A DNA stretch of 64,000 nt, taken from positions 126,501-190,500 of the forward strand of contig NC_009397.2 of assembly GCF_000002875.2 (NCBI RefSeq), read 5' to 3'. A program made the translations under genes and the position numbers. Below the pieces are notes generated by a model that saw nothing but the letters and a program-made list of their open reading frames with translations, was not told where the DNA came from and did no database searches. This DNA comes from Leishmania infantum JPCM5. Taxonomy: Eukaryota > Euglenozoa > Kinetoplastea > Trypanosomatida > Trypanosomatidae. Of the stretch, positions 46,853 through 58,778 are shown piece after piece; the stretch's first letter is position 1, and each line of letters begins with the position of its first letter.

Positions 46853-49303
46853 GGTGGTGGTCCGCACATGCGCACAACAATGCACGGCACTGCCGCCGAG
46901 AAGTGAAGCGCCGCTGATGAGTTAGCTGGTGTCCTCTCCTTGTCGTTGTGTTGCTTCTGATGGCGCTTGGTATATATGTATATATGTATATATGTATATA
47001 TGTATATATGTATATATGTATATATGTATATATGTATATATGTATATATGTATATATGTATATATGTATATATGTATATATGTATATATGTATATATGTA
47101 TATATGTATATATGTATATATGTATATATGTATATATGTATATATGTATATATGTATATATGTATATATGTATATATGTATATATGTATATATGTATATA
47201 TGTATATATGTGTATATGTATATATGTATATATGTATATATGTATATATGTATATATGTATATATGTATATATCATACGCCAGCATGTGTGCGAGGCAAC
47301 GAGGCGCGCGAGGGGCGGGTGAGCTTTGAAGCGTAGCACTCAAACGCGCGTGCAGTCTCTACCGCTCCCCTCTTCTCTCTTCCCTTCCCGCTTTGGTTTT
47401 GTTTTTTGCTTCGAGGGGAGGGGGGAGAAGGTGTAGGTGGGCGGTGGTGGGAGAACACCGCATATGTAACGCACACACGCACTGTGGGTGTGTCTCTCCT
47501 TGCGTTACCACGGGTGCCTGCTGCTCGCTTGCCACTTGGCATTCGCCGAGCCACAGCCGCGGGTGACACAGACACACATACACAACGCAGAAAAGAGAAC
47601 AAAGCGTTGGCGGTGCACCTATCCACGTGCTGGGGGCGGATACCAGTGGGGCGCGTGCGCTGTCGTCTATGTGAGCCTCCACGTACCTGTGTCTCTGCCT
47701 CTCTTCCCGACTGTGACCTTCCCGACTTCCTTCCAGTTTACATCTGCCCAGCGGACTGACTCTCCGCTTTATACGTTACTGCTTGGTTGTGTGCGTGTAT
47801 GGGCATACACACACACGCATAAACGCACGTGTAGATAAGTATGCTTCCCTTCCTTCGCCAGCGCGTGTGTGTGCGCGAGGGATGGAGTCGCATCGAGGCC
47901 ATTAAGCGAGTCTGCACATTCGTCTCCGTCGATCTGACTTCTGGAGGCGGTGTGTGTGTGTGTGTGTGTGCGGTGCGGTCGTGCCGCTTTTACACACGGG
48001 GGCCAAATGCCGACAGGAGCAGAGTGCGTCTTTTCCATGCGAGAGCATACATACGCGTATACCGCCTGTGCTTGTGCGTCCTGACGAGAGTGCGGAGCTG
48101 CATGCCCTTTCAGCTTCCTGCTTCACCGGGTGGAGAGGCGGAAGGGGGGGTTGGATGGGCGGGGGGACTTCCTCTGGAGACGCGGGCAGTGAACGTAGCG
48201 AGAGAGAGAAGGGACCATGAGGTTAGTGGGGGGGGGGCTTCTCACAGACTATCACTACGAGAAGCAGCGCTGATGGGCTGAAGGAGGATCTCGCCTGCGG
48301 CGGACTGCCCAAAGAAGAAAGAGGGAGACGTGATCATCCACTCACCGCGTCGCCCACCGTCATGCCCCGAGAACGGTGTGCGAGGATGGATACAATGAAG
48401 CCAGTGACCGTGTGCCCCGCAGGGACGGGCGCGCACTCGCTTGCCGGCTTCGGCAGCAAAGCAAGACAAAAAAGTTAAGGAGTAGTAGAGGGCGGGGGGG
48501 TCCGCCGTCGCAGCACTGACTCTCCAAGGGCGTGCTTAACAGACGTATGTCTGTATGCGTACATGCGTGCCGCCTAGGCTGCATTCTCTCTTCTCGTGGT
48601 TGCTCGCACTCACCCCCTCTCTCGCTCTGCCACCCGAGCACACATGAGTACCAATTACGGACAGGAAACGGGCATTACATGGCCAGTGTGCAATCACCTC
48701 CCCTTCACAAGTTTTCGGCGACTCTGGCATACGTGGGAGACATCACCGACCCATAGATCTGAGGCGCATCGCGAGAAAGAGGAAGAGGGCAAGGCACGAC
48801 AGCTAAATTGTCTGGACTGTCCCTCTGCGTCTCTCTCTCGCTGTTCCTTCACTGCTCGAGAGAGAAGAAAGACGTGTTGGGTACGGCGTTAGAGGCACAC
48901 AAAGAGTGAGCGCTGATGAAGAGCGAGGGAGAGCAGCGGCAGGTGCGGCACACGACAGAACACCTCGCGCAGGGCTCTAAAGCAGACAAGTACGGCGGAG
49001 GCGGTGAGTGGGGGGGGGAGGTGGGTAAGCGTGAGAGCCATACGCACGCACATACATATATACATAGATGCATATATGCACCGATACCCACCCACCTTGA
49101 CCAGCCTTCTTTCTCTTTTTCTGTGCTCCCTCTCCAGTGTCTCATAGGCTATTCCAGCCGAGCCTCTCAACATACCACCCAACACTTCCACTGCGCAAAT
49201 TCCATCGCCGCGCGCTCTGACGTCGTTGCATCCCCCCAGTGCTTGCTTCAACGGTGACCGCTGCTGCTGCATTGTGCTCCCTGACCCACCGTACGGCGCG
49301 TGG
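46853..49303 (+). promoter_or_regulatory. Long intergenic region containing TATATATG array
   Basis: The array occupies 46971-47274, starting 118 nt after the GNAT-like stop and so probably in its 3' UTR. CT/T-rich DNA follows (47360-47405), then TG runs (47950-47970), a G run (about 48228-48237) next to a 7-bp hairpin (48237-48265), and CT tracts at 49105-49135 ending in CAG (AG 49136-49137), the likely acceptor for the next gene (about 167-nt leader). No supportable gene. Confidence 0.45.
46971..47274 (+). repeat. 37-copy TATATATG tandem array
   Basis: Thirty-seven 8-bp units run in unbroken phase from 46971, with one substituted unit (TGTATATG at 47211-47218) and a terminal TATATATC. Pyrimidine and purine alternate throughout. 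Every unit junction reads TGTATATA, the PUF-protein consensus UGUANAUA in RNA. The array leaves frames open on both strands, but these are not genes. Confidence 0.97.
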
Positions 49304-50578
49304 ATGACACACATAGGCAGGGCCGCGGACGGCTACCAACGCCTCGGCAACAACTACCCACAGGTCATACCCAGCTCGCACTTCGCCGCCGCGTCGCCTG
49401 ATCCGGTGCTCGCCACACCGATCCAGACTCGACCACTGCAGGGGAATCCATTCCATCCACTGCTCTGGAACGGCAGCGCCACCAGTAGCACTGGGGCAGC
49501 CGGTGTGCAGCCGAGCCTCTCGCGAAAGAGCCGCACCAAGCTCACATCGGGCGTCACAGCCGGTAGCAGTAGTGGAGCGCTCTCCTCGACTTTATCTCTC
49601 TCAACAACCCTCTCTTGTGCGTCGGCAGCGGCATCCGGCGAAGGGCGACTCCAGCGTCGGGTCAGCCGTGACAGGCTTGGGGCTTCTTCGACTCCGACGT
49701 CCTCGAGCACCACCGCGCAAGTCTTGCAGCTGCAGCGACCGGCGCAGAGCCGGATGCCGCCGTCATCCTCGTCTCCGCCTGCGTCGGTTGGCCTCACCGC
49801 TGCGGGGGCCGGCGGTGCCGTTACCCCTGCCAATCTGGGCAGGGAGAGAAAAGTGGCGGCTGCCAACTACAACGCTCTCTTTCAGCAAGAGCTTCAGCAG
49901 CAGCAACAACAGGGTTCGGGCAAGGGGGCATGGCCGACTCCGTCGCCGTCGCCACCCACTGGCGCGCTTCAGTATGCGCAGTTGCCGCCCAGCGCCAGCG
50001 CAGACGTGCATGGCACGGGGGCCCACAGCGGCTCTGGGGAAGGGAGGTCTGAAGCACTATCCTCTTCCGTAACAGCCTCGTCAGCGCAAGCAGGCACAGT
50101 GGAGGGCCCGCTGCCGCCGGACGTGCGTCGCATCATTGCCCAGAGTTGCACCAGCAGCAGCAGCAGCGGAGCGGACACAAGCGCCATCATTGATGCAGCA
50201 GAGCAACAGGCCCGTCGTCTCATTAGCACCGGCCGCCGCGTGAAAGTGTATCGAGAGGAGCTGACGGCTGCGGAGGAGGAGCGCAAAGACCTGGCCGCCG
50301 CCGTGGAGGAGCGCCAACTTGTGCGATCCGTACTACAGAGCGAGGTTGACGACATTAACGCCCGCGTTCAGGCTCTCTTGCAGGAACGTGCGCTTGTTGA
50401 AGCGCAGCTGCACGCGCAGGATGACGCGGCCGCGCGTGAAGCACGCAAGTTGACCGAGGCGCAGGACCGAGTGACGGTGCTGCGAAAGACGATTGAGGGC
50501 ATTGTGGCGGAGACTTCGGCGTCGCGGCTGATGCTGCGGCAGCTAATACCGTCTCTGCACATCGAAAACTACTACTAG
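49304..50578 (+). CDS. Coiled-coil protein with disordered N-terminal half
   Basis: 424 residues from ATG 49304, the first ATG in frame. Residues 1-265 are Ser/Ala/Pro/Gln-rich, with a Gln run (about 198-204), and look disordered. A helical coiled coil covers about 290-410 (REELTAAEEERKDLAAAVEE, then SEVDDINARVQALLQERALV). The protein ends in a short conserved-looking tail, LRQLIPSLHIENYY. I do not recognise the family. The form is typical of trypanosomatid cytoskeletal, basal-body or intraflagellar-transport adaptors. No catalytic motif seen. Confidence 0.75.
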   Translation: MTHIGRAADGYQRLGNNYPQVIPSSHFAAASPDPVLATPIQTRPLQGNPFHPLLWNGSATSSTGAAGVQPSLSRKSRTKLTSGVTAGSSSGALSSTLSLSTTLSCASAAASGEGRLQRRVSRDRLGASSTPTSSSTTAQVLQLQRPAQSRMPPSSSSPPASVGLTAAGAGGAVTPANLGRERKVAAANYNALFQQELQQQQQQGSGKGAWPTPSPSPPTGALQYAQLPPSASADVHGTGAHSGSGEGRSEALSSSVTASSAQAGTVEGPLPPDVRRIIAQSCTSSSSSGADTSAIIDAAEQQARRLISTGRRVKVYREELTAAEEERKDLAAAVEERQLVRSVLQSEVDDINARVQALLQERALVEAQLHAQDDAAAREARKLTEAQDRVTVLRKTIEGIVAETSASRLMLRQLIPSLHIENYY

Positions 50579-52086
50579 AGGGGGGAGAAGGGGACTGCTG
50601 ATGGAGGTGGCGGCGGCGGCGGCTTCAGGTGCACCGCCATGGCCGTCCTCCGCGGCGAGGTCTCTCTGCTGCTGATTGCAGAGAGACCTCACTGCACACG
50701 TCTCTGCCCAGGCGTGCGCACTTACAACGCACACGCTAACACGTCTTGTACACTGTTACTTCTTGCCTTCTCCACTCCCTCTATAGTCGTCATTTATGCG
50801 TGAACGGGTTGTATCTCACGTCAGTGGGCGTGAGGCGAGGCGGAGGGTGTGGATGTGTGTGCGCTGTGCTCTGCTCCAGAGGTGGGGTCATGGACGTCGA
50901 TGAGCTCAGGTACGACCCGTTCAGACGCGCTGCTACAGCAATAACTGCTGCCGTCGTCACTCCCCCTGCCTCCCAACACACTCTCTTCCCTTCTCCGCTG
51001 CTACGCCTTGATATGGCGAACAAGGAAAAGTACGTGATGCGGCGCTGCATCGCCCCTTAGCGACTGGAGGGGTGGGGGAGGCGAAAAATGAGAGAGTGAG
51101 CCATATAGAGGCGTCGATGGCTTTCCGCCTCTGACGTCTGTCTCCCGCTGTTTTCCTTTTCTTTCGCTTGCTTCTCCCACGCGGTAGTGGGTGCGGCCAC
51201 TGCCGATCGACTTCGCCTTCTAAAGCACTCGCCCTTTCCTTGGAGTGCACGTCGTTGACACCCACTGACGCTCTCATCGACCCGTCCATCCGCATGCATG
51301 CAAGTGCTGCTGCTTGCCCCCTTGCACGGAAAGGAACACCAGGCCCCCCCCCCCCCCCGCCGCCGCTCGAGTGGAGTCGGTGGAGAGGTGCCAAGAACTC
51401 TCCCCCACACCCCACCCAGAACACGAAGCACCGAGGGACGACAACTACAGGCATGCACGCGGAGGGGAACAGTGAGACCTGCACCCCCCTCCCCCTCCCC
51501 CTACGATGCGGTGGCGTCTTCCGATCCAGAGAGACGCAAAGAGCGAAAGACGCAACGATGTGCCATATCAACTAGAAGAGTTTTGTATAGCAAGCCTGAA
51601 GGTGAGAGGTAGCAGTCCGGTGGTGTTGTGGCGGTGCTGGCGGCAGCTGAGGACTCGGTTGGGGGTGGAGCGACGCCTTGGTTGCCGCCTATCGCCTGCA
51701 CGCGCATCTACATCCACATACGCATCCACGTTCTCCCGTCGCTCTTGACGACTCCATCTCTCTCTCTCTCTCTGTATGTGCGCGTGTCTATGCCACATTC
51801 CTTTGCCCTTCCTTCTCTTCACCTTCGTTGCACTTTCTGCCGTCTCGTCTCCTCTGCTGCGTAGTGCGCGAATACATGCACACAAGCGTGTCGCTGTGCT
51901 CCCCACAAGTCAACGTAACGGCTTTTACAGCGCCTGCACCCCACCTCCACTGCTCGTGATCAACTTACACACCAACAAAGAAGACAGCAGCACCTGCAGC
52001 CTCTTCTCTTCTCTCCCTCCCTCACATACACACACTCGCACATATTCGCACATACACACGCTGGGCCGGTTTTTCGTGCATCAGCC
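50579..52086 (+). promoter_or_regulatory. Intergenic region with strong stem-loop
   Basis: A G-rich patch lies right after the stop and a 13-bp perfect stem-loop at 50657-50690. A 15-base C run is at 51344-51358. CT tracts at 51777-51860 end in AG 51863-51864, a likely acceptor (about 222-nt leader), and a second CT tract lies at 52000-52020. Short open frames here have low-complexity products and are not supported. Confidence 0.45.
50657..50690 (+). other. 13-bp perfect stem-loop in 3' UTR
   Basis: GAGGTCTCTCTGC (50657-50669) pairs exactly with GCAGAGAGACCTC (50678-50690) around an 8-nt loop TGCTGATT. It starts 79 nt after the stop codon of the coiled-coil gene. Confidence 0.8.
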
Positions 52087-52971
52087 ATGCAGTCGGACTT
52101 TAACAATGTGGAGACGGAGCTGCGCGACATCGAGGAGACCTTCACCACTGGTCGCATGAACGCCTTCGGCTCCGCCTCCACGCAGGACGCCTTCGTGCAT
52201 GAGCTGAAGCGCATCGCCGAAATCGAAACCCAAGTATTCTACCGTACCTGCGCGCTGCTCAAGTCGAGCCACACGAACGAGCACAAACTAGTGACGAACA
52301 TGTACGCCAGCGCGCAGCCGCCGCCGCAGTCGCAGCGCTCCGGCCCTGCAACGACGTCGCCCAGCAGCAACCTGGGCGACGGCAGCTTCCGCGCAAACAG
52401 CAGCGGCTTAGAGAGCTCGATGTACCGCGGGTCGATGAACCAGCGCAGTCAGTCGTCGTTCGCGTCCACTGTGGCGGGAGGCCTTAGTGGCGTGCCACCG
52501 TCCAACAGCAACACGCACTCGACAGGCGCCAGCTGGCGGCAGTCCCGCCAAGGTTGGGAGAACGTGTCCGCTGGCAGTCCTTTCCCAGGCGTTGGCGACG
52601 GTGGCGCTTCATCTGGTGCGGCGCCACACATTCACAGGAGTGAGTGGGGCAATGAGGACGGCTTTGCTGACAAGGCTTTTGAGGATGTGGCTGCCCACTT
52701 CGAAGAGCTCGAATCACAGTTCTTCTCCCTCGGCGATTACCTCCGCGAGATCTCGAAGCACGTCATCCGGCTGAACGACATGTCAAAGCAGGTCAACAAC
52801 GGCGTGAGCTACGGCGCCAGCGGTGGCGTCACCGGTGCCCCCGCCGCTGCAGCGAACGCGAACGGAAGCAGCAACAACACAGACATGCTGCAGACTGTGG
52901 GCAGCATGGGACGGCAGGACTACCCTGGCTCCTTTGTCGATCCCACCAGCATCGGCGGTGGAAGCGGCTAA
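52087..52971 (+). CDS. Low-complexity protein with two short helical blocks
   Basis: 294 residues from ATG 52087. An N-terminal helical block (about 1-70, with FNNVETELRDIEETFTTGR and HELKRIAEIETQVFYRT) and a second one (about 195-240, with AFEDVAAHFEELESQFFSL and REISKHVIRLNDMSKQV) flank a Ser/Gly/Asn/Gln-rich linker. The tail is Ala/Asn/Gly-rich. The two amphipathic blocks could pair with each other or with a partner. Family not recognised. No signal peptide or transmembrane segment. Confidence 0.72.
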   Translation: MQSDFNNVETELRDIEETFTTGRMNAFGSASTQDAFVHELKRIAEIETQVFYRTCALLKSSHTNEHKLVTNMYASAQPPPQSQRSGPATTSPSSNLGDGSFRANSSGLESSMYRGSMNQRSQSSFASTVAGGLSGVPPSNSNTHSTGASWRQSRQGWENVSAGSPFPGVGDGGASSGAAPHIHRSEWGNEDGFADKAFEDVAAHFEELESQFFSLGDYLREISKHVIRLNDMSKQVNNGVSYGASGGVTGAPAAAANANGSSNNTDMLQTVGSMGRQDYPGSFVDPTSIGGGSG

Positions 52972-53317
52972 GGGATGGACGGCCCACATTCGTAGACACC
53001 AAATCAGATGCGGGTGTGTGAGTGTGCGTGTTTGTGCGCGTGTCTGTTTTGTGCACTTCGCTCTCTCGTTTTTCTTGCTGTTGTGTGGCGCACGCCTCAT
53101 GATCCGGGTGCATGTGTCGGCTGATGCGGCTAGGAAGACCTGCGCGCCTCGTGCACGCACATAGCTGCTTGTGGAGAGAGAATGCGTACGGTTTCGTCGG
53201 TGGGTGGGGGAAAGGCGGGTGAAGTGGCAGGAGCGCACGTGTGACTTCGTTGCCCCTCCCGCACCTCTTTCCTGAACGCTGCCGCTTTCTCCGTACTAAT
53301 ACCTCCCGCTCCACGAG

Positions 53318-53357
<40 letters not shown>

Positions 53358-53485
53358 TAACCATTCAGTCCCCCCGCTCGCGTCCTTCTCTCCTTCCTCA
53401 ACTCTCCTTATACACGCCGGGAACATTACCCTACCCAAAGAAACAGCTCACATCCACTTGCACACAAGCTGGCTGGCAGGACGCC
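52972..53485 (+). promoter_or_regulatory. Intergenic region with CA repeat and splice tract
   Basis: A CA run of about 16 units lies at 53319-53351. It is followed by a CT tract (53370-53408) and AG 53439-53440, a plausible acceptor with a ~45-nt leader. No gene seen. Confidence 0.45.
53319..53351 (+). repeat. (CA)16 microsatellite
   Basis: An uninterrupted CA run upstream of the pyrimidine tract for the importin gene. Confidence 0.9.
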
Positions 53486-56400
53486 ATGTGCGACACACAG
53501 GCGAGTGTGGACAGCGGCGGTGGCAGCAGCAGCAGCATCCCTGACCGACTCTTTCACATCTTCATCGCCACTCTGTCCCCCGACAAGGCCACGCGGCAAT
53601 CCGCCGAGGACGCGCTTGCTCAGTTGGCCGATAAGGACCCACATTTCGTTCTTCATCTCTTGGAGCTCGCTTGCCATTCACCCACAGTGTGCGCGCATAC
53701 GTTTGGAAGAGGGCTGCCGGCGACGGCGAGCGCGCTTCTGGCGAGCGCCATTCGGTTTCGCAATGAAATTGGCCGCAGCGACTGGAATCGAAACCCGCGC
53801 TGCTCTGATGAGGTGAGACAGCGTGTGCGCGACCACGTTGTGTCGCTGCAGTGCCAGCCCCACGTGTCGGAGGCGGTGCGGCGGCAGCTACTGACGGCGA
53901 CGATTGAGGTGGTGAATGCCGACTACCCCGAGCGGTGGCCCGATCTGCTGCCGCAGCTGACGGGGCTCGTGAGTCAGAGCATGACGGCGCTGCGTGGGCT
54001 CTTCGACTGCAACGCGAGCAGCTGCCAGGAAATCGACGGAGACGTCATCCACATGATGCTGCTGCAGCTGAAGGGCTCCCTGGGCGTACTGCGGGGGTGC
54101 TGTAAGATCTACGTGGACCCGTTGAAGGTGGACGCCGACGAGGTGGACGTCTTCGCTGGCCACCTTTCTCCGTTGCTCCTGTCCCTGATGGAGCTGTTGT
54201 CGGGGCGGTGGCAGCACGAGCTGACGGCGCTGGCGGGCCACGGTGCCGCGACCGCGACCTCTGGTCCTTCCTTGGCTGCGCTGTTTTGCTTCTCGGCGGA
54301 ACTGGAGGAGCTGGCGCACTGCATGCGACTCTCCCTAAAGTGCATCTTTTCTCTCTTTGAAAGCCGCTGGCCCGCATGCTTGTGCGAGGTGTCGGCCCTC
54401 GACTACCTCTACGCCTCCTGCGTGGTGACGCCGATTCAAGTTTTTCAGCAGGCCGCTTTGCCGCTCTGCCGAGCAAGGCTGGCGCACGCGCTGCACCACC
54501 CGGCCGAAACAGGCATGACGGTCACGCAGCTTCGCGGTGATCACTTCTCCAACTTCCAGCAGTCCGCCATGTTTACACTACTCAAGTGGGTCATGAACAT
54601 CGCCCACAAGCTCACTCAGGAGTTTGCGTCGCCAAAGAGCTGCGAGCGACGCTGCCGCACCGTGGCGAAGCACTTCACCGCACAGTACCTGCAGCCCACC
54701 GTCGAGGCCGCCCTGGCGCTTGTGCGGTGGCACGCCGGCCCACCGCTCGCCCTAACCTCCAAAGCGTACATCCTCGCACTCGAGGTGCTGACGCTCGCAG
54801 TCCAGCACAAGGCTGTGTACGCGAGCGTACTGCACCCCAGTGCCGAGGAGCTCATGACGGTGCTTCTCTTCCCACGCCTCGCCTTCACGGACGAGGACGA
54901 GGAGCTGTGGTCCGACAACCCGGAGGAGTACGTGCGCAAGCAAGCGAACCCCGCCGGCGACATCTACAGCGCCAAGGTGGTGTCGACGAACCTCCTCATG
55001 TCCCTTGCCGCCGGTACGAAGAAGTTCCACGACAAGAGCCTCTTCCTCTCTCTCATGAACTTCTTGCTGAACCAGCTTCAGGCCTACGTCGGTGCGGCTG
55101 CGCAGGCGACGAGCGATGACGCTCACCTCAGCACCCCCGCCATGGAGGCGGCGCGCCGCGTCGATGCCTCACTCTACTGCTTTTACCACTTCAAGAAGAT
55201 CCTGCTAGCGATGCGCTTTGGTGACGACAAGCTCGAGTACGTCCTGTCGACCTTCACGGTGCCAGTGACGCAGTACTCGCTGGGATTCCTGCGCGCACGC
55301 GCGGTGCTGGTTCTCAGCACGTTTGCACCGTCGCTCGAGTGGAGCAGTCCGCTGGCGTACCAGCAGGCCCTTCAGCCAGTGCTGTGTCTGCTTAACGACA
55401 GCGAGGCGCCAGTGCGTGTGCAGGCCTGCGTGTGCTTTTCGCGCCTCGTCTGTCATCCCTTCGCGCGCGACGTCATCAACCCCTGCATTGCCGAGCTCAT
55501 CCAGCACTACTTCAACGTGATGCGGATGATAGACAACGAGGCGGTGGTGCGCACGCTCCGCAAGACCATCTCGTTCTACAAGAACACGCTGTCGCAATGG
55601 GCACTGGAGCTGACGGAGATGCTGGTGAGCCACTTTGCCGTCGTGCTGGAGCGTGTAACGGCCAAGTACAACGCGCTGGAGTCGATGACGTCGTCAACGG
55701 CGCAGACGACGGGTGGAGGTGACAAAGCCGAGCTGTTCCTCGACAATGACGGCTTTGCCGATGTGCTGATGACTGCCGACGAGCTGCTGGAGACTCTCAC
55801 CACGCTTGTTAAGGCGCTTCCGGAGAGCACGGCTACTGTGGCCGCACGCCACGCTGCCGCTGACTTATTGGCAAAGGCCTCTGGCGCATCGTCCTCCTCG
55901 CCGTCTGCGGCGGCCCCATGCCCGTCAACGGAGGCGCTCCAGCAGGACATCTTCGTGCAAATCCAGCTGCGCGTAGCCCCGATGTTATTTGTGATCCTCG
56001 GCCACCAAGGCGGCAGCTCCTACGGTTTCATGGATCCTGCCCTGTCCCTCCTCACCACCCTCATCGCGCGCAGTCCAGCCATCGCGCCGCCCATGTGGAA
56101 GGTCCTGTGGTGCCTCTATCAGCTGATCATCCGAGGCGGCGCTGTCGACTATATCCAGCAGCTACTTCCCCCGATCGACAACTTCGTCTCTGTCGAGCCG
56201 GCCTCCTTTCTGTACGGCACACTGGCGGAGCTGACGCGCGAGCCGCTGCCGGCAGCCGTGCCAGCGGAGGAGGCGGCCCAAACGCCGGCGCAGCTGGTCT
56301 TAGCCATGTGCGAGGCGGTGCTGGCGAGCACGTCGCTGCGGGAGCGCGAAGTGGCCGCAGTGCCGAAACTGTTGGACGTGATTGTGCAGTGCAGCTGGGC

Positions 56401-57204
56401 AGCCTCGGCGGCGGCGGCATCGACCTTCGCATTTGCGGAGGCGGCGCATGCCTTGGTGCAGTACGTGACGCAGCTGTCCTTGAAGATCGCCGGCACACGG
56501 CCACAGCAGAGCGCGACGTTTCGCGTGTTGCTCGCCAACAACATCTTCTCCTGCCTTATCGCTGATGCGCCTGCTGCCGTGGCGGTGCTGCATGGGCTGC
56601 AGGTGACACGCCCGTTTCTGGAGCAGTACGTGTCGTTGCTGGCGCGGAGCGTGTCGATTGAGGGTAGCGAGGAGGCAATGCTGGGCCTCATGCGGGGCTA
56701 TGACCGCAGTCTCTTCGTGTACGCCATGGTTTCGTGTCTGCGTGCGCTTGCGGCAAACACGATTGACGCCGGCGCGGCAGAGCTGCGGTCTGGCCTGGAG
56801 GGTGCCGTGCAGTGCGGTGTGCTGCAGCAGCTGGCTGAGATGGAGACGACCAACGGCACGGCGGAGCTGCGCGTTCATCAGCGACGCATTGCAAAGCTGT
56901 CGGGGAAGCCGGTGCCGACAGCGCATGCCAGCGAAGGCGCCTCCGCGGAGGAGGCGGAAGACGACGAGGAGGAGTGGGACAGCGAGGCCAGCAGCGAAGA
57001 GGACGACGACGGCGAATGGCTGCAGGATGACGACGACGGCGGCGAGTGGGGTGAGGTCGATGCCGACAGCGACAGCGCGGAAGGCTTTCTGGGTGGCGAG
57101 GGCGCCGGCCACGGACCGAGTCGAGACAGCCGCTTTCAGGGTATGCTGCGCCAGGCTCAGGCGCTTCGTGAGACACCGCAGCAGAGTCACCGTAAAGAGG
57201 CCGT

Positions 57205-57235
<31 letters not shown>

Positions 57236-57499
57236 CTGGATGACTTTGAGGAGGAGAACCTGCTCGACGACGAGGACTTCTCGAGCCCAGTGGACGGCAT
57301 CAATGCATGGGCAGCCCTGGTCTCGGAGGTGGAGCGGACCGACGTGGCGGCGGGTGGCAGTGCCTCTGTGGTGGCGCTGCTGCGCAGCGCCGCTGGCCAG
57401 GCGCAGGCCAGCGCTATTGTCCGCGCACGTGACCTCACGTGTGAGCTACAGGTGGCCCGGCAAACCCATCGCGCACTCCTCGATCAAGTGAGGCACTGA
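53486..57499 (+). CDS. Importin-7/8-like karyopherin (importin-beta family)
   Basis: 1337 residues from ATG 53486. The N-terminus has the importin-beta entry helices (residues ~30-110: SAEDALAQLADKDPHFVLHLL, then ALLASAIRFRNEI and the Trp of GRSDWNR). ATIEVVNADYPERWPDLLPQL follows, the HEAT-repeat segment that is characteristic of importin-7/8 and Cse1 relatives. HEAT-like helices continue to about residue 1120. A strongly acidic region (about 1150-1265, with EEDDDGEW and DDADDADDADLDD) and FSSPVDGINAW lead to a last helix. The order acidic stretch, then SPVD, then a final helix is like the importin-7/Nmd5/Sxm1 group, which binds Ran-GTP and imports basic cargo such as ribosomal proteins and histones. 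Nucleocytoplasmic shuttling is expected. A 9-bp repeat (57205-57231) encodes the Asp-Asp-Ala run. Confidence 0.85.
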
Positions 57500-57804
57500 A
57501 GAACACGGGAGGTGCCTCTGAGGAGAACACCGCTATGACGTCTCTCTGCGCATGTGCGCGCGTCCCTGCACTTGTCTCCCCAGCGCCTCCTACGCCGGCC
57601 GCAGCGAAATGTGAGCACACCCGCTACCGCACTCACGAGGATTGTAACGACGACGTGGCGGTGGTGGTGGTGGCGGGTGGCGGGCACGAGGAGAGAGGAG
57701 CTGGCGGTTGCTGTGGTAGCTGGCAACGCAGAGAGACAGAGCGAGTACGAGAGATGGGGAGGGGATGATGATGAGGGTCTTGCCAGCGAGACGATCCTGT
57801 GCTG

Positions 57805-57805
<1 letters not shown>

Positions 57806-57837
<32 letters not shown>
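57806..57837 (+). repeat. (CA)16 microsatellite
   Basis: An uninterrupted CA run about 310 nt after the importin stop. Confidence 0.9.
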
Positions 57838-57838
<1 letters not shown>

Positions 57839-58398
57839 GCACGTACGCACGTACACGTGGCACACTCATTCCATTCAACTTGAAACTGGTGGACGCAACG
57901 GTGCGCTTACTTGTATGCGTTTGTGCGTGCGTGTGTGTGCCCAGGCGACGTCACCGCTTCCTATGCCGAGGAATTGGAGGAGGAGGAGGGCGGACGGACA
58001 GCGAGAGCAGCGGTGCACCCGTTTCTAAGCCCCGATACTCCGCCCCCGATCCGCCTCTTCCTTTTCCCTATAACACACGCACACACGCACACACGCACGC
58101 TGAACTTTTCACTAACTCACACGTCTCGATTGTCTGCGCGTCACACGCAGCGAAACACTAAAACGCGCCAGAGGGAAAAAGGGGGTATCGTCTTTCACCG
58201 TGCTGACCTCCGATTCTTTGCCTGCCTCTCTGACGAACAAGATGCACGTCTGCGCGCTTCTTTGCTCACCGCAGGACGGCGGTCGTCTCATCCTTCTCGC
58301 ACAGGGATGCACCATCATGATGGATACACGGGCATGTGCGCGTGAAGATGCGTAAAACTCGTGCCTCTCATTTTCTCACAACTCTTCGCCATCATCGA

Positions 58399-58405
58399 CA
58401 CACAC

Positions 58406-58441
<36 letters not shown>

Positions 58442-58447
58442 GCAGCA
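58399..58447 (+). repeat. Compound (CA)11-(GCA)9 microsatellite
   Basis: Eleven CA units run directly into nine GCA units, about 100 nt upstream of the predicted acceptor of the DHHC-family gene. Confidence 0.9.
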
Positions 58448-58778
58448 CCTTTGTGTTCGCGTGTGTGTGTGTGTGGCTCAGGCTGCCTCCATCTGCGCTC
58501 TCACTCTCTTCTCCCCATCTTTTTCTTTATCATCCGACTCGTCCTCAGACACGCACACGCGCACACACGAGGGTAGCGACCGAAACATCAAGCACCATAA
58601 GGAGTTACGTGTAGTGGTTACCTGCTGCTTCCATTCTCCGCCACATTTTACACGCACACGCACACGCATAAAGCGAAAAGTGCACCAGAAGACTCCGCGG
58701 CAAGGGGCACACTAGACATACATCTCGAGGGCGGAAGCCGAGTGCACTCGCGCATCTTCGAATAAAACGCGGCGGAAA

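Larger units (their letters stand above)
57500..58778 (+). promoter_or_regulatory. Intergenic region with CA and GCA repeats
   Basis: GTG-rich patch (57655-57690), (CA)16 at 57806-57837, a 12-bp palindrome CCATCATGATGG (58312-58323), (CA)11-(GCA)9 at 58399-58447, then a CT tract ending in AG 58547-58548, a likely acceptor (about 230-nt leader). No gene seen. Confidence 0.45.

Noticed and set aside
46765..47343. Long open frames on both strands through the TATATATG array
   Set aside because: An 8-bp unit without stop codons keeps all frames open. The products are pure Ile-Tyr-Val-Met-Cys or Tyr-Ile-His-Thr repeats.
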